The translations under genes were made by a program, and so were the position numbers. From Symbiodinium natans (lineage: Eukaryota; Sar; Dinophyceae; Suessiales; Symbiodiniaceae): DNA of 45,000 nt. The stretch lies in NCBI GenBank assembly GCA_905221605.1, contig CAJNDS010000372.1:1-45000 (forward strand). Reading direction: 5' to 3'. This document shows, in pieces, positions 1 through 10,033 of this stretch; position 1 is the first letter of the stretch; every line of letters starts with the position of its first letter. Below the pieces are notes generated by a model that ran no database searches, was not told the origin of the DNA, and was given only the letters and a program-made list of their open reading frames with translations.

Positions 1-890
1 TATGAGACCTAGTATATGGGATATTAAAATATATCCTATTTCGTCGTGAGATCTATCTTGGGTGAGGCACTAAAAGCCATCTTGCGATGGGATGCCGAAA
101 TAAATCTTATTTTCTCATGAGATCTATTAGATAGGATATTAGAATAAATCCTATGGTGTTCATACAGAAATAAGATTTATTTTTAGTGTTCCACCATAGG
201 TTATCTCTAGAAATAAAAATCTCATGAAGAAGTAGAATTTATTTTAATGAACCACCATAGGATATAGTATGAGATCCCATCTAATAAATTTCATGAGGAA
301 GTAAGATATATTTTAGTATCTTACCATAAAATTTGTTTTAATATCCCATTCAACCAATAAATTTCATGAAAAGGAAAGAGTATTTGAATATTCCACCATA
401 GGAATTTTTAATATTTCATCATGGGCGTCAAAATATTTCTTAAATTAATAAAACCAATCCTATTTCCTCATAAGATTTATAAATAAGACACTAAAATAAA
501 TCCGAGAGAAAGACACTAAAATAAATCTGACATTCTCATCAGATCCATTAGATGAAATATTTTAAAACAAATATTATAACAAAATACCGAAATCTCCTAG
601 ATAAAATATCAAAAAATCCCATAATAAATCATCCAAATAAATCCTATTTCCTCATAGGACCTATTAAGGGGAGATATTGAAATACATTCTCCTTCCTCAC
701 GAAAAAGATACAAAAACATTTTTTTCAACATATCCTTTTTCCTCATGAGACCTATTGAATGACACTATAATAAATCTTATGAAAGATTACCAATATAAAC
801 CCTATGCATTCACGAATTCCATTAGAAGAAATACCAAAATAAATCCTATTTCCTCATGAAATCTAATGAATAGAATATTACAATAATCAC
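1..890. repeat. AT-rich degenerate satellite
   Basis: The phrase AAATAAATCCTATTTCCTCA, often followed by TGAGATCTATTAGAT and a run of ATATTAAAA, returns about every 55-70 bp in diverged copies (near 31, 104, 445, 640, 735 and 835). No reading frame of interest is present. Composition changes abruptly near 895 to a C-rich tract, so this is a separate sequence class from the rest of the window. Confidence 0.7.
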
Positions 891-899
891 TCTTATAGT

Positions 900-1158
900 T
901 TTTTGTCCCACTTGTCCCACTTGTCCCGTTTATCCCACTTGTCCCACTTGCCCCTCCCCCCACCCCCCACTTGCCCAACTGTCCTTGCTTTGCTCCACTT
1001 GCCCCGCTTGCCCCACCTTGCCCAACCTGCCCCACTTGCCCCATCTCCCTTCCCCTTGCCCCACTTCCTGCCATTGTCCCCCTTATCCCCGGCCGTCCCT
1101 GGCTTCCGCTACCCCCCCCGCCCTCCTCGCCTTCTTACTCGTCCCGCTTCTTGTTTAA
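900..1158. repeat. C-rich CCCACTTG tract
   Basis: Short units of the type CCCACTTGTCC and CCCCACTTGCC are repeated imperfectly. Their reverse complement returns at 1610-1715, so the two tracts form a large imperfect inverted repeat around about 450 bp. Confidence 0.7.
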
Positions 1159-1160
1159 AG

Positions 1161-1325
1161 GGCCAAGGCACTTGATGGCTATATGCCTGTAATGAGGGAC
1201 GACCAAATCTTATATGGCCAAGGCGCGTGAGGATTTACATGACCGTATGACATGTACTGGGATGGTGTATATGGCCAAGGCACTTGACGCTTATGTGCCT
1301 GTAACATGAAGCCCTTCGGTACTTG
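1161..1325. repeat. Three ~56-bp direct repeats
   Basis: GGCCAAGGC starts at 1161, 1216 and 1273, each followed by a diverged version of the same block (CTTGATGGC, then TGCCTGTAA). The period is 55-57 bp. The block lies between the inverted C-rich and G-rich tracts. No gene is supported from 1161 to 1610. Confidence 0.6.
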
Positions 1326-1609
1326 AGCTGCAACAAACGTCGGTACTCAGGAACCTCCGCACTACAAAGACCCATACAATTACATTATAAACGCTGGCCA
1401 GATCGAGAGGTTGCTTTCTCTCCAAAACCAACCCAAAACCCATCAAAGCAAACCTCACTTTTGGGCTCAAGATCGGGAATTTGTTTTCCCCCAAACCGGC
1501 CCAAAACCAAATACCGCTTTTCGGCTCGAAATCAGTTCACCTACCATGTAGCACTGTTTGCTCCACTTCTAGAGGGCCTAGCCACCTTTTCGTGGTTTGG
1601 AGTAGTGTG

Positions 1610-1715
1610 GCAGGGGGGTGGGGGGAGGGGGGCGAAGAGGGGGGGGGGGGGAGAAGTGGGGCAAGCGGGACCGGACAAGTGGGGCAAATAGGACTAGTGG
1701 GGCGGGCTGCTTTAT
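1610..1715. repeat. G-rich inverted partner tract
   Basis: Poly-G followed by units such as GTGGGGCAAGCGGGACC and GGACAAGTGGGGCAAATAGG, the reverse complement of the units at 900-1158. Confidence 0.65.
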
Positions 1716-2667
1716 AGTCCCCCCATGTGGTCGTAATCTAGATGTATATACGCTAGAATAATGTTTATCTAGACGAAATTCCTTAAATAAATAAAGGCAT
1801 GCTGAAAATCTTAGATTTTGTCATATCTTTTGCACTATGATATCTCATTTTTGCAATCAAATCCTCGCAGTGCTCCCCTTAAAAGCCCAAGACTTTCGTC
1901 CCGTTCGTGGTAGAAACGATAAGCGTAGGAGAAAGCTGCTGCAGCTGAGCTTCCACGTGCGGGCTATACCGTCGCGGATGTTGGGCAATTGCTCCCGTGC
2001 GAGAAGATTTGCCAGTACAAGCTCGAATGATGCCCCAGAGGCATATCGGTACGTCCGAGCTAAGCCGCCACTGCCCAAGTGAGGATTTTGCATAGGCAAG
2101 CTCGTAGTTTATGCAAGAAAAAGACTTTCACGTGCAGTATTAAAGCATATGGGGTTAGTGTCGTGCAATTAATGCAAGTAGAACTGTACTCCTGGCAGGT
2201 AACATGAAAGAACTTAAATGTATTGACGGATTATGCAACCACACTCCAATCGCAATTATTCCGACTTCAGGATTTGACTTTCTAATGTTAAATTGAAACA
2301 GATTGGGTGCTTGTTGGGGTCTGATGCTGAGATAGTGTCCCATTGTACAAGATCTAACTTGTTCAATATCCCTTCATTGGGGATCCGAATTTGCTTAGTG
2401 TCCGGCCATTCAGGGTCTACATATGCTGCATTAATATCCCAAGAGTTTTTGGTCTAGACTAGTTTCGTGTCCCATTAGATCGAATCGGTCTACCCTGGCC
2501 TGTCCATCGTGCACTCTCATCCATGTTGCTTTTGCTAAGGTGCATTCGACTGAATTGACCTGGTGAAACAAATAAGACAGATTGACCATAACTCGTCATC
2601 TGGAAAGCATCGTCGCTGGCCAGCTACGAGATTACTTGACCAGCGTATTGGCGCATTAGTTCCTTAG
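1716..2667. other. No gene supported
   Basis: Mixed-composition sequence. A few open frames of 60-80 codons exist on both strands (for example an ATG frame at 1837-2082), but nothing distinguishes them from chance. No repeat or inverted-repeat element was recognised. Confidence 0.5.
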
Positions 2668-2892
2668 GTGTTCGACCGCGACGGTCGTTTGCATCACACA
2701 GTGCTGCCCTTGCTGGCCTGTGACTTTATCTATGATGGCTTGGTGAGAACTGATGATACAAGACCTCTGATTTTCATGAGGTGGTTCGGAGTGCAACTCC
2801 ACTCCAAACATACAGCCAGAGACCTGCAAAATGTGTTCAACTCCCATGCTTATCATGGCATCCCCAACCCCCAACCCCCAACCCTAAGCTGA
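2668..2892 (+). CDS. Possible exon, unknown protein
   Basis: An open frame of about 74 codons starts just after TTCCTTAG, which could be a splice acceptor. It reads VFDRDGRLHHTVLP in front and has a plausible central part (RWFGVQLHSKHTARDLQNVF). It closes in a degenerate telomere-like run that reads PNPQPPTLS before TGA. There is no ATG, so if real it is an internal or terminal exon. The antisense frame is also open, which lowers confidence. No family is recognised. Confidence 0.3.
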   Translation: MFDRDGRLHHTVLPLLACDFIYDGLVRTDDTRPLIFMRWFGVQLHSKHTARDLQNVFNSHAYHGIPNPQPPTLS

Positions 2893-3513
2893 AACCCCGG
2901 ACCTTTATCACTATGCTCCAACTCGTTGGAGGTCCGTTTTGCAGGGCCCGGACGGTATTGCTGAACATTTGCTCAACTGCTAGCGTGAGGTGCGGAAAAT
3001 TGCCCGGGGCTATGATGGCAAGGTTGGTTGTGAAGTTTCGGTTTCAAAGGCTCACACCTCACAGTGGTATTGGCCGCCATCTGGAGGCGACAAGCCCCCG
3101 CCCAAACATATGGCTCCTCATAGATCTTCCAGCGCATGGACACCTGAGTGTTGGTCATGCAACGATGCGTCCAACCCAACCAGGCCCCTGAAACACTCGG
3201 TGCAGACAGCACGCAGAACTTTAGGGGCCATCAAGCGACGCCCCTAGACACGTGCCTGTACTGTTTATGTCCTGTCCAGCCGCTGAGCAGCTACATCAGC
3301 ACCCAAGCGCTTGCCAAGCACATTGTATTCAGTTAGGGTCAAAAGCTTCTCCTCCCGAAAGGCCAACCTGGATCAACCTTTCAACGTGATGATGCGACGT
3401 GCCTCGCCAGCCTTCTGGGGCCTGACGGGGGTCCACGCGGAAATAAGAGCAAGGGGAGTGTCACTCCGAGGCCTTACAACATCCTTCCGCGTAAGAGTCA
3501 TTCACTCTTAAGC

Positions 3514-3717
3514 TCAGATGTTAGTGGTGCTGGCGATGGCAGGTGTTGCCGGTGGCGAGGGTGATGAGTCAGGGTAAATTATGTCCAGCAGCGAACGCAG
3601 AGCCCACAAGCCATCAAGCCCTGAGGCCAAGGAAAATGCAACACACTTCCACGATGCTGCTGCCTTGAACTGATACGGCTTCTCCATGAAGCGTAGGAGG
3701 GCCTCACTCGGCCCATC
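3514..3717 (-). CDS. Probable terminal exon, unknown protein
   Basis: A 68-codon frame with balanced composition begins directly after a good acceptor (TTTTCGCAG, exon starting at 3717). It starts DGPSEALLRFMEKPYQFKAA and contains SGLDGLWALRSLLDIIYPD. It ends in a Ser/Pro/Ala/Thr-rich tail before TGA at 3514-3516. The frame continues upstream without a stop into a poly-G run near 3755, so the acceptor is inferred and not forced. No family is recognised and upstream exons were not identified. Confidence 0.42.
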   Translation of the reverse strand, partial: DGPSEALLRFMEKPYQFKAAASWKCVAFSLASGLDGLWALRSLLDIIYPDSSPSPPATPAIASTTNI

Positions 3718-4003
3718 CTGCGAAAAGCCGGCATGGTGCCAACCGAGCCCGTGAGGGGGGGGGGGGTAGTCCGCTTGACGCGCCATATACCAAGTACCTC
3801 GATCCCACCGCCTCCCAAATATCTCTAGATACAAGCCCTAAACGCCCGTAGTCCCAACAACGCTTGAACCAGTACACCCCTAAACCCCAACTCTCCTTCT
3901 CACGGAGCATGGTGTGGGTCTTCAACAAGAGGTTTCTTGCAACCTGCCATTCTCCTTGAGCATAGTTCTGGTACCTGGATCAGGCCGTGCTGGAAGCAGC
4001 TCA

Positions 4004-4046
4004 TAAACCCTAAACCCTAACCCTAAACCTGAAACCCTAAACCCTC
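4004..4046. repeat. Telomere-like block, C-strand
   Basis: Five to six CCCTAAA-like units, some decayed (CCCTAA, CCTGAAA). A shorter remnant is at 4551-4573. Confidence 0.8.
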
Positions 4047-4307
4047 AAAACAAAATAAACCGAAATTGTATGCGGTGCCATTCTGAAGTTCCCAAGCTAT
4101 TTGTCAAAACACCTGACAAGCCGAGTGTAAGCAAAGCAATTTCAAAACGCCTCCGGGCGGCCAATTGCTCAATCTACTTCAACCCCTGGGGCGCCCCAGA
4201 CTGCCAGACCCCTTGGGACCCAACCCCAAAAGGCCTGTTCTTTATAAGTATGTGTATTGTGTATTTTATAAAGAGAGCTGTGCGTTCTTTCACACATGGT
4301 CCATGGC

Positions 4308-4426
4308 TGGAGAATTGCAGCGCTCTGCTAGAAAACTTGGGCAGGCACGCAGAAACGAGGCAAAGGCCCGGATTCCAACGCTTTGCCAGAAAATTGAGAA
4401 TTCCAGCGTCTGCCAGAAAATGGGCC
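4308..4426. repeat. Degenerate repeat in possible coding frame
   Basis: The motif TCTGCCAGAAAAT and its relatives (TCTGCTAGAAAACT, TTTGCCAGAAAATT) occur three times with preceding TTCCA(A/G)CG or TTGCAGCG. An ATG-started plus-strand frame covers 4070-4471, but I see no protein-like features in it. Whether the region is coding is open. Confidence 0.4.
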
Positions 4427-4486
4427 GCGTGTCCCCCTTACCCTAGAAGACCCTTCACAAAAAAGTACTAACTAGGTTCCAAAATA

Positions 4487-4526
4487 CAAAACGTTTCGGT
4501 CAAAACGTTTCGTTCAAAACGTTGTG
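4487..4526. repeat. 14-bp tandem repeat
   Basis: CAAAACGTTTCGGT, CAAAACGTTTCGTT and CAAAACGTTGTGG follow each other directly. Nothing else is recognised from 4430 to 4880 apart from a small telomere-like remnant. Confidence 0.7.
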
Positions 4527-4880
4527 GGGGCCCAAACCCTATACAATTTCTATAAACCCTAAACCCTAAACCATGTAGGTTCAGGGTACTTCGGGTGCCT
4601 TCTAATTACAAGGGCCCTCTAGCCCAAAGCTCATGGCAATGAAGGGCACCCCATGTTGAAGTTCTGGAGGAACACATCCGTGTAGGGCGTTCGCATCTCC
4701 TGAAAGTGAGGATCCTGCGCCAGGTTTGGAGGTTTCGGGGTTTCGCGGTTTAGGATTTTGGGGTTTAGGGTGCAAAATGTTTGACAGGGTTCATCCCATC
4801 CTACTCTTGCACACGGAGGAAGACGCACTCACAGCTAGAAGGGAAGCCAACGTCTCACATCTCATCGGCATCTTCTGAAC

Positions 4881-5307
4881 TCAATAGGCGTGACATCCGT
4901 GCCAGCGAGCTCCTTCTTCAGGATATGAGCCTGCAGCCACAAAGCAGGCGAGCGAAGTGCTGCAAGACAACAGACAAAGAGCGCACGTGCACGAAGGCGG
5001 CTGGGCCTTGGAAAACTCGTCATTCCAGAGATGGTTCTTTCGCATCTGACACAGGGCAGGGGCGAAAATGGTCGCTGTCAGACAATGCGTCATGGTGTGT
5101 CTGAGAATCACTTGAAGCCATCTTGGGGTTTCTGAAATTAGGGGTACCTTATTGGGGTCCTTATCATAAGGGGATCCTACTAGAGGGGGGGCCCCTTATA
5201 AGGGTCCCTTATGTTCGTAAACCCCCATATTCATTCAGCGAAACCCTGTCTCCGCCATGTAAGCCGACTCCTGGGAACCATGCCAAGCCTCCATGGCGTG
5301 CCTCGAC
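4881..5307 (-). CDS. Two-exon hypothetical protein
   Basis: Proposed exons are 5307-5223 and 5131-4881, read on the minus strand. The first starts after ATGTCAG and reads VEARHGGLAWFPGVGLHGGD, then RVSLNEYG. The second starts after TTTCAG and continues in phase as ETPRWLQVILRHTMTHCL, ending with a Cys-rich stretch (SCTCALCLLSC) and EGARWHGCHAY before TGA. The 91-bp intron between them is one of the inverted-repeat elements. An alternative acceptor 10 bp further (CCCCAAG) would give a different short frame. 5' exons are missing. No family is recognised. Confidence 0.4.
5124..5226. mobile_element. Introner-like inverted-repeat element
   Basis: Left end GGGGTTTCTGAAATTAGGGG, and right end complementary to GGGGGTTTACGAACATAAGG. 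As a minus-strand intron it runs 5222 (GT) to 5132 (AG) and keeps phase between the two flanking exons. Confidence 0.6.
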
Positions 5308-5397
5308 CTGACATAAAACGGATCGTGGGGGTCGGGAGGCTCAGACGCGACCACACACCGCTGTCAGGCACACAAACGCGCAACTGGAACAATCAGG

Positions 5398-5490
5398 GGG
5401 CTTAGGGGCTTAGGGGCTTAGGGGCTAGGGTTTAGGGTTTTGGGTTTAGGGTTTAGGGCTTAGGGCTTAGGGCTTACGGCTTAGGGGTTT
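5398..5490. repeat. Telomere-like block, G-strand
   Basis: Starts as an 8-mer (TTAGGGGC) and turns into TTTAGGG and CTTAGGG units. Confidence 0.85.
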
Positions 5491-5743
5491 AGTGACGTCT
5501 TTGCTGCGCAGCTTCGGTGCGTCGAGGATGAGTTCCCGGCTTGAACCGGTAGCGGGAGTTCCAGGTGATCGGCAACTCCGGCCTGTCCTCCACCTCACGG
5601 ATGGCAGGTTAGGAGCCGAAATAACATGACCTTGTAAACCACGTGGTATGATAATGTAAGCTATGCCAAGGTGCACTTTCTATTTTAAAGAGTCACAGAC
5701 TCCTACCAAAAAAACAGAGGTCACGATACACCCTCAGCAAAGC

Positions 5744-6304
5744 TCAACACAACACCGGGCATGCCTGCAAGCTGGACAAAGCTAGTGGACAGAGGCTCTG
5801 AAGAGGTCTGGTGTGGCCCTGAATTTGAGGACTCGCCTGAAGCCGCTTGAAGTCCAAATCCAGGCAGTACAGCTCCAAGGGCACGAGCGACCCTTTGATC
5901 GTGACCTCCGTCCACAATCGATTGATCCGACTCACTTTGCCCTTAACATCACCGTTGCAAGCCTACCGTGCAGGACATGCTGCCAGCTGCACCCCTACAT
6001 GGATGGGGTTTACCAAAACGGGGGGAGGGGGGGGAGGAGGGGGGAGTACACCTTTTATACCGTAAATAGAATAGATACCCCTTAAAGGGACCCCCAAAAA
6101 GGGCACCCCCTATTTTCGGAAATAAACCTTAAACCCTAGGCGGCCCTAAACCCTAAGCCCTAGACCCTAACCCTAAACCCAAAACCCGACATATTGCTGT
6201 GACCCAAAATACTCCGCAGTACGCAGCCTTGTCAATCAAGCGCATCTTGCAGGACATCTCCTTTGTGCAGCACTGTGCCACCTCGGAGTAGCCATGAGTA
6301 GTCG
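5744..6304 (-). CDS. Putative nucleotide-cyclase-like C-terminus, two exons
   Basis: Proposed exons are 6304-6186 and 5962-5744. Exon one reads HGYSEVAQCCTKEMSCKMRL then IDKAAYCGVFWVTAICR. It ends in phase 0 at CGG|GT. Exon two starts after GGTAG as ACNGDVKGKVSRINRLWTEV and continues TIKGSLVPLELYCLDLDFKR. The pattern KMRxID and (V/T)xKGSxxPxELYxxDxD resembles the C-terminal end of class III adenylate/guanylate cyclase domains known from alveolates. That is a resemblance by eye only, and the catalytic core would lie in upstream exons I could not place. The intron holds telomere-like repeats plus an inverted-repeat element. The true 3' end is uncertain. Confidence 0.35.
6005..6118. mobile_element. 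Introner-like element with poly-G
   Basis: Left end GGGGTTTACCAAAACGGGG, right end CCCCTATTTTCGGAAATAAACC. It lies inside the proposed intron 6185-5963 of the minus-strand gene. Confidence 0.5.
6127..6188. repeat. Telomere-like block, degenerate C-strand
   Basis: CCCTAAA, CCCTAAG, CCCTAGA and CCCTAA units mixed. Intronic in the proposed gene. Confidence 0.75.
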
Positions 6305-6326
6305 CTGAGCTTCAAAGAACTTACTG

Positions 6327-6431
6327 GTTTGTAGGGAATGAGGGAATAAGGTACTCTATGTAATTCCTTCAAGGGTATATCTAGGGGGATATAGTGTACC
6401 TCATTCCCTCATTCCCCCTACTAACCAACAG
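6327..6431. mobile_element. Introner-like element, GGGAATGAGGG family
   Basis: Terminal inverted repeats TAGGGAATGAGGGAATAAGG and its partner (CCTCATTCCCTCATTCCCCC) are nearly perfect for over 20 bp. In plus orientation it starts GTTTGTAGGG and ends CTACTAACCAACAG, a textbook branch point (TACTAAC) just before AG. Because the ends are inverted, a minus-strand GT...AG reading also exists and fits the gene at 5744-6304. A sister copy is at 36890-37003. Confidence 0.7.
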
Positions 6432-6744
6432 GTAAGACAAGACAGGATCAGCGGCTTGCAGCTTCCAAAGTCTGAGAGCAGTCTGAGCTTTGGGCCGTTT
6501 GGGAGATCAATATCCTGACCCCATACTTCCTGCGGGCGGGGATCGGGAAGCTCTCTGTGGCGGCAGCGGAAACAGCAAGTTTGCTCGCAAGCCAGCCCAG
6601 TGCTTGAATTTCGCGTTTCCCGGTGCTGCGCTAGCCTGGTCGCATGCTCGATGCTGTTGGCGATGCTGACCTTTGGCCGCCAGCAAACTCGCAGCCGCGT
6701 AAACTCTGGAGCGCAACTCTGAACTTCCACCCAAACCCGAAACA

Positions 6745-6785
6745 TCCCTAAACCCTAAACCCTAAACCCTAAACCCTAAACCCTG
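6745..6785. repeat. Telomere-like block, C-strand
   Basis: Five exact CCCTAAA units. Confidence 0.9.
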
Positions 6786-6899
6786 CATCACAAGACTGCG
6801 GCATTTGGGGAGATGTAGGAAGCGTCGATCTTGAAGTCACTGCCCACGGCGCCCTCCAGAGGTGGAGGGTGTCTTCATGTCTTCAGCCCCATTTGAGAA

Positions 6900-7075
6900 G
6901 GTTTGGGTTAAGGGTTAAGGGTTTAGGGTTTTAGGGTTTCAGGGTTTTAGGGTTTTAGGGTTTTAGGGTTTTAGGGCTTTAGGGTTCTAGGGTTCTAGGG
7001 TTCTAAGGTTTTAGGGTTCTAGGGTTTTTGGCTTCTAGGGTTTTGGCTTCTAGGGTTCTAGGGCTCTAGGCTTGT
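6900..7075. repeat. Telomere-like block, 8-mer TTTTAGGG
   Basis: Array of TTTTAGGG drifting to TTCTAGGG. G-strand orientation on plus. Directly follows the 3' end of the minus-strand K/R-rich frame. Confidence 0.85.
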
Positions 7076-7371
7076 ACAACAGTCAGGGTTTGTTCGGGTT
7101 GTGCACGCGCACAAATTTCCTGAAAGCCGGATTGCGGCCCTTTTCAAGCCCGGAGAAAGGTGTTTGGGCCTCGTTCTCTCTGTGGGAGGGGCCATGGTCC
7201 TTTGAAGTGGCTTTGCCTTTTCGTGCTTCTTTGGAACAGCTACTGGTGCTTTCGCGGCCTTGGCGTAGCCTTTTGGGAGCCTCTTGTGTTTGCTCAAGCG
7301 TTCTCTGGTGCCCCTTAGAGGAAGCTGAGCCCTTGGACCGGTCTTGGCCCTTCGGAAGCCTTTTTTGGGTT
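7058..7371 (-). CDS. Basic K/R/P-rich protein, exon
   Basis: A long minus-strand frame rich in Lys, Arg, Ala and Pro: GFRRAKTGPRAQLPLRGTRE, then RLSKHKRLPKGYAKAAKAPV, then KHEKAKPLQRTMAPPTERTR. It closes as CCTSLEP and TAG within telomere-like repeat. The in-frame TAA at about 7374 lies in the flanking repeat, so the exon probably begins right after an AG near 7368. Basic, low-complexity proteins like this are often nucleic-acid binding (linker histone-like or ribosome-associated), but no defined domain is visible. Both flanks are telomere-like arrays. Confidence 0.45.
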
Positions 7372-7395
7372 AGGGTTTTAGGGTTTAGGGTTCAC
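7366..7395. repeat. Telomere-like block, G-strand
   Basis: Three to four TTTAGGG-like units upstream of the minus-strand frame. Similar remnants occur at 7638-7663 and 7838-7890. Confidence 0.75.
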
Positions 7396-7874
7396 GTAGG
7401 GGTTTCGGATTCAGGATTCAGGGCTTCGGGCCCGCAAGAGCTCGAGCTCCTCAAACCCCCGTGGTCAAGAGCACTGCCGGAAGAAGGCCAAAGGGCCCCT
7501 AAGCATGCTCCGAAACGCAGCTTTGGGGCAGGCCGAAATGCCTCGATGGCCCAGCCCCGATGTAGGCCGAAGCTAAGGTCGACTCTACCTGCGACTTCTC
7601 CCGGAAGAGGTGGGTTCAGGGTTGAGTTGGGGGTCTGGGGTTTAGGGTTTTAGGGTTCGGGGCTTAGTTGGCTTGATTCAAGGTGGTTCGGGGTAAAGGG
7701 TGGAGTGCTACGTGCCGTGATTGACTGCATGCATTCATTGAGGAAGCTTCCACCAGCCTGGCAAAGCAAACTGCAACCATATTCGACCCTGCACGTGGAG
7801 CCCTCACAAGTGTAGGGCTGCTTGATGAGCGTTTAGGGTTTCGGGTTTAGGGTCGAGGGTCTGGGGTTTAGGGT

Positions 7875-8244
7875 TTAGGATTGAGGGCCGAATCCCAAAA
7901 CATGATGGAACACTGCCAGGCGCACATTGATCCCTGAGCCGCTGCTGCAGCCCTGGATGCTGGCGGTACGTTGCCAGGACGGGCGACCTGTTTCACGGGC
8001 TTCAGGTGTTTGGGGAACCCTAAACCCTGAACCCTGAACCCTAAGCAAGAGTCTAGGGCAAGAGTTGGGCTTCATGAACTTCGGAAGATGCCTGTGGATG
8101 GCCCCGACCACTAACGTGAACGCCAGAACAGAGAGGTCGGCCATTTTGCGTTCCTGCGTAGGCGCAGACCACGCAACTCAGTGATGTGCGATGACGGCAG
8201 CTCTGCAGAACCTCCCAATCTCCCAGCTTACCGACTGCCATCAT
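7875..8244 (-). CDS. Two-exon protein with hydrophobic N-terminus
   Basis: Proposed exons are 8244-8212 and 8153-7875. The ATG exon reads MMAVGKLGDWE. After a 58-bp GT...CAG intron it continues in phase as ERKMADLSVLAFTLVVGAIH, so the start region contains a membrane-anchor-like stretch (LSVLAFTLVVGA). The second exon crosses a small telomere-like remnant (8018-8045), which reads RVQGSGFRVPQ if translated. It ends GINVRLAVFHHVLGFGPQS and TAA inside another remnant. The part after the remnant is less certain than the start. No family is recognised. Confidence 0.42.
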
Positions 8245-8737
8245 TGTGGCCTCTTCTATACGTTTCCATATTCAAAGTTTAGGGTATCTTACCAGGTTCA
8301 ACGGAGGCGCTGCGTGAACTATACCTGCCCTTCGGCAATCTTTTTTGAACCACGGCCAAGGTCGCGGGGATCATTAGCAGGCGGTGCCAGCGGGCAGATC
8401 GCCAGTCGCAGCATCTGCCAGAAGGGTCAGAGTCAACATCGAGCTCAACTCCGGCCAAGGCTCACCATCTCACTTCGTAGCACATGATGGGTCTTGCAAA
8501 ACTGCCGAGACTCTGCCGAGATTACTCGCACTGAGCATCCTAGCCCTGGTCCCTCAAAGCCAGGTCATTTGACATGCTACTTGCGCGCACCTCAAGCTTG
8601 CCCAGAAGCAAAGCGAATCACGTCCAGCTGCTGGGATTGTCGACTGAGCTGGCGCGCGGATCCACGCCAAGGCCTTGCTGGCTTTAGCAGCACGGATTTG
8701 GGGTTGCGGGCTTGAGCGCTGCTGGAGCTACGGGATA

Positions 8738-8855
8738 GGATTAGGGGGACCCTCGGGCATAGAGACCCTCTGAATAAGGCCCAGAGAGCCAGAAGAGTGT
8801 TAAGAAGGGTTCCCGTTTATTAAGGGTCCCCCTTATCCTCCTAGGCCCCTCATCT
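8738..8855. mobile_element. Inverted-repeat element, GGGGGACCCT type
   Basis: Left TAGGATTAGGGGGACCCT, and right end complementary to TAGGAGGATAAGGGGGACCC. There is no canonical GT at either end. A plus-strand GA...AG reading (GATAGGATTAG ... CCTCCTAG) is possible, but coding flanks are not clear. Confidence 0.5.
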
Positions 8856-9397
8856 TTTCCTAAGCTGGAGAGTGCCTGGAGAAGCCAGGACATGGTAACC
8901 TACCCCACATCGTTCCACCACATCCCACCTCTGCATAATGGCAGTTGCGCGTCTGGGCGCCGCGCTGCAAGTCAAGCAATCCTTCTGCGAGCTCCTCCAT
9001 CTCAACCACCGGAGGCTCCAACCTTGGCGTTTGTGTGCGAAAGGCCGTGGTACATGGTGGAACGATGGGTTCAGCTGACTGAACTGACCCAAGGCCAGGA
9101 TCCAGGCGTCTGGTCGCAAGTGTACTCCTGAACTGAGCATACAGCGAGCACGTATCTACGTCTACCTACATCTGGCACGGATCTATGCTCCATAAGCTGC
9201 ATATGTAAGCCACCACATCTACGCTCCTCCTTCTCGGAGCTCCACTGGCAGGCACGACCCGCACCGCAGGAGCAGAAGTCCTATCAAGGAGTGGCATTTT
9301 CATGGCCTTCATGACAACAGGCGCATCTGCCCCTTCTCAGTTCATTCCAGCCAGAAGCTGGCACATCTGATTCTTGGGACGAGTGATGGCGTTCCTA

Positions 9398-9640
9398 CTA
9401 ATTACTATATCCTACGGTACTGTGCCTCATCCGGACCAGCTTGCTACAGGATCCACTATCGCCACTACCAGCTGCCCTGCTGCTGTACGCTTCCGATTCG
9501 CAGAGTGTCACAGGACGCGCCTGGTGGGCATACGGCAGGAAGGCTGTGCGAACGTCCTCCCCAGCTCTTAACTCGACAGCACGTATGAAATCCAAAAACC
9601 TCAGAATGCTTCGGGCAATGCTGCTCTCTTGTTCTGTGCA
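9398..9640 (-). CDS. Probable terminal exon, unknown protein
   Basis: Minus-strand frame beginning near a CACAG acceptor: EQESSIARSILRFLDFIRAV then ELRAGEDVRTAFLPYAHQAR, followed by an Ala/Ser/Gly-rich tail and SNstop. The first half looks helical and charged, as a real protein would. An overlapping longer minus-strand frame (9465-10106) and plus-strand frames also exist, so the exon structure of 9.4-10.1 kb is unresolved. Confidence 0.38.
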   Translation of the reverse strand, partial: CTEQESSIARSILRFLDFIRAVELRAGEDVRTAFLPYAHQARPVTLCESEAYSSRAAGSGDSGSCSKLVRMRHSTVGYSN

Positions 9641-10033
9641 GGCACCACTCCTTATCCTCCAGGAGCAGAGTTACGGCGAAGGTTCGCACCTGCAAGCATG
9701 ATTTAGGCGCCCTTCCATGGCACCGGTGTTCCAAGCCGCGACGCTCTTGCTGTCCCAGTGGCGGGATTGTTCCCCCAGCGGTGTATCCAAAAGCCACCTT
9801 GCCAAGGCAACCCCGCAACCAACGCCTTAACCCTCTTGTCTCCTCTGGCAAAAAAAAACGTGAGAAGGCCGCCCGCCTACCGAGTCCATGTAGCGAAAAA
9901 AGTCCTTCACACAGCAGGATGGCAGATCTCTCCCGACAGCATGCAGTGTCGGAACGTGGGGCCTGGTACACGCTCCCACGGAACCAATCCAACCGAAGAA
10001 TCTCGATGTCCAGCATCAGGCACTGCCTCATCA

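Noticed and set aside
1440-1545. CTTTTGGGCTCAAG, similar to the 3' end of the dinoflagellate spliced leader
   Set aside because: One extra G and no match to the rest of the leader. A second nearby CTTTTCGGCTCG shows it is part of a local repeat.
4070-4471. ATG frame of 133 codons on plus
   Set aside because: Contains internal DNA repeats, lacks domain-like segments, and other frames over the region are similarly open.
7072-7653. Plus-strand frame of 193 codons
   Set aside because: It is the antisense of the better K/R-rich minus-strand frame and passes through telomere repeats. It begins at TTG inside the repeat.
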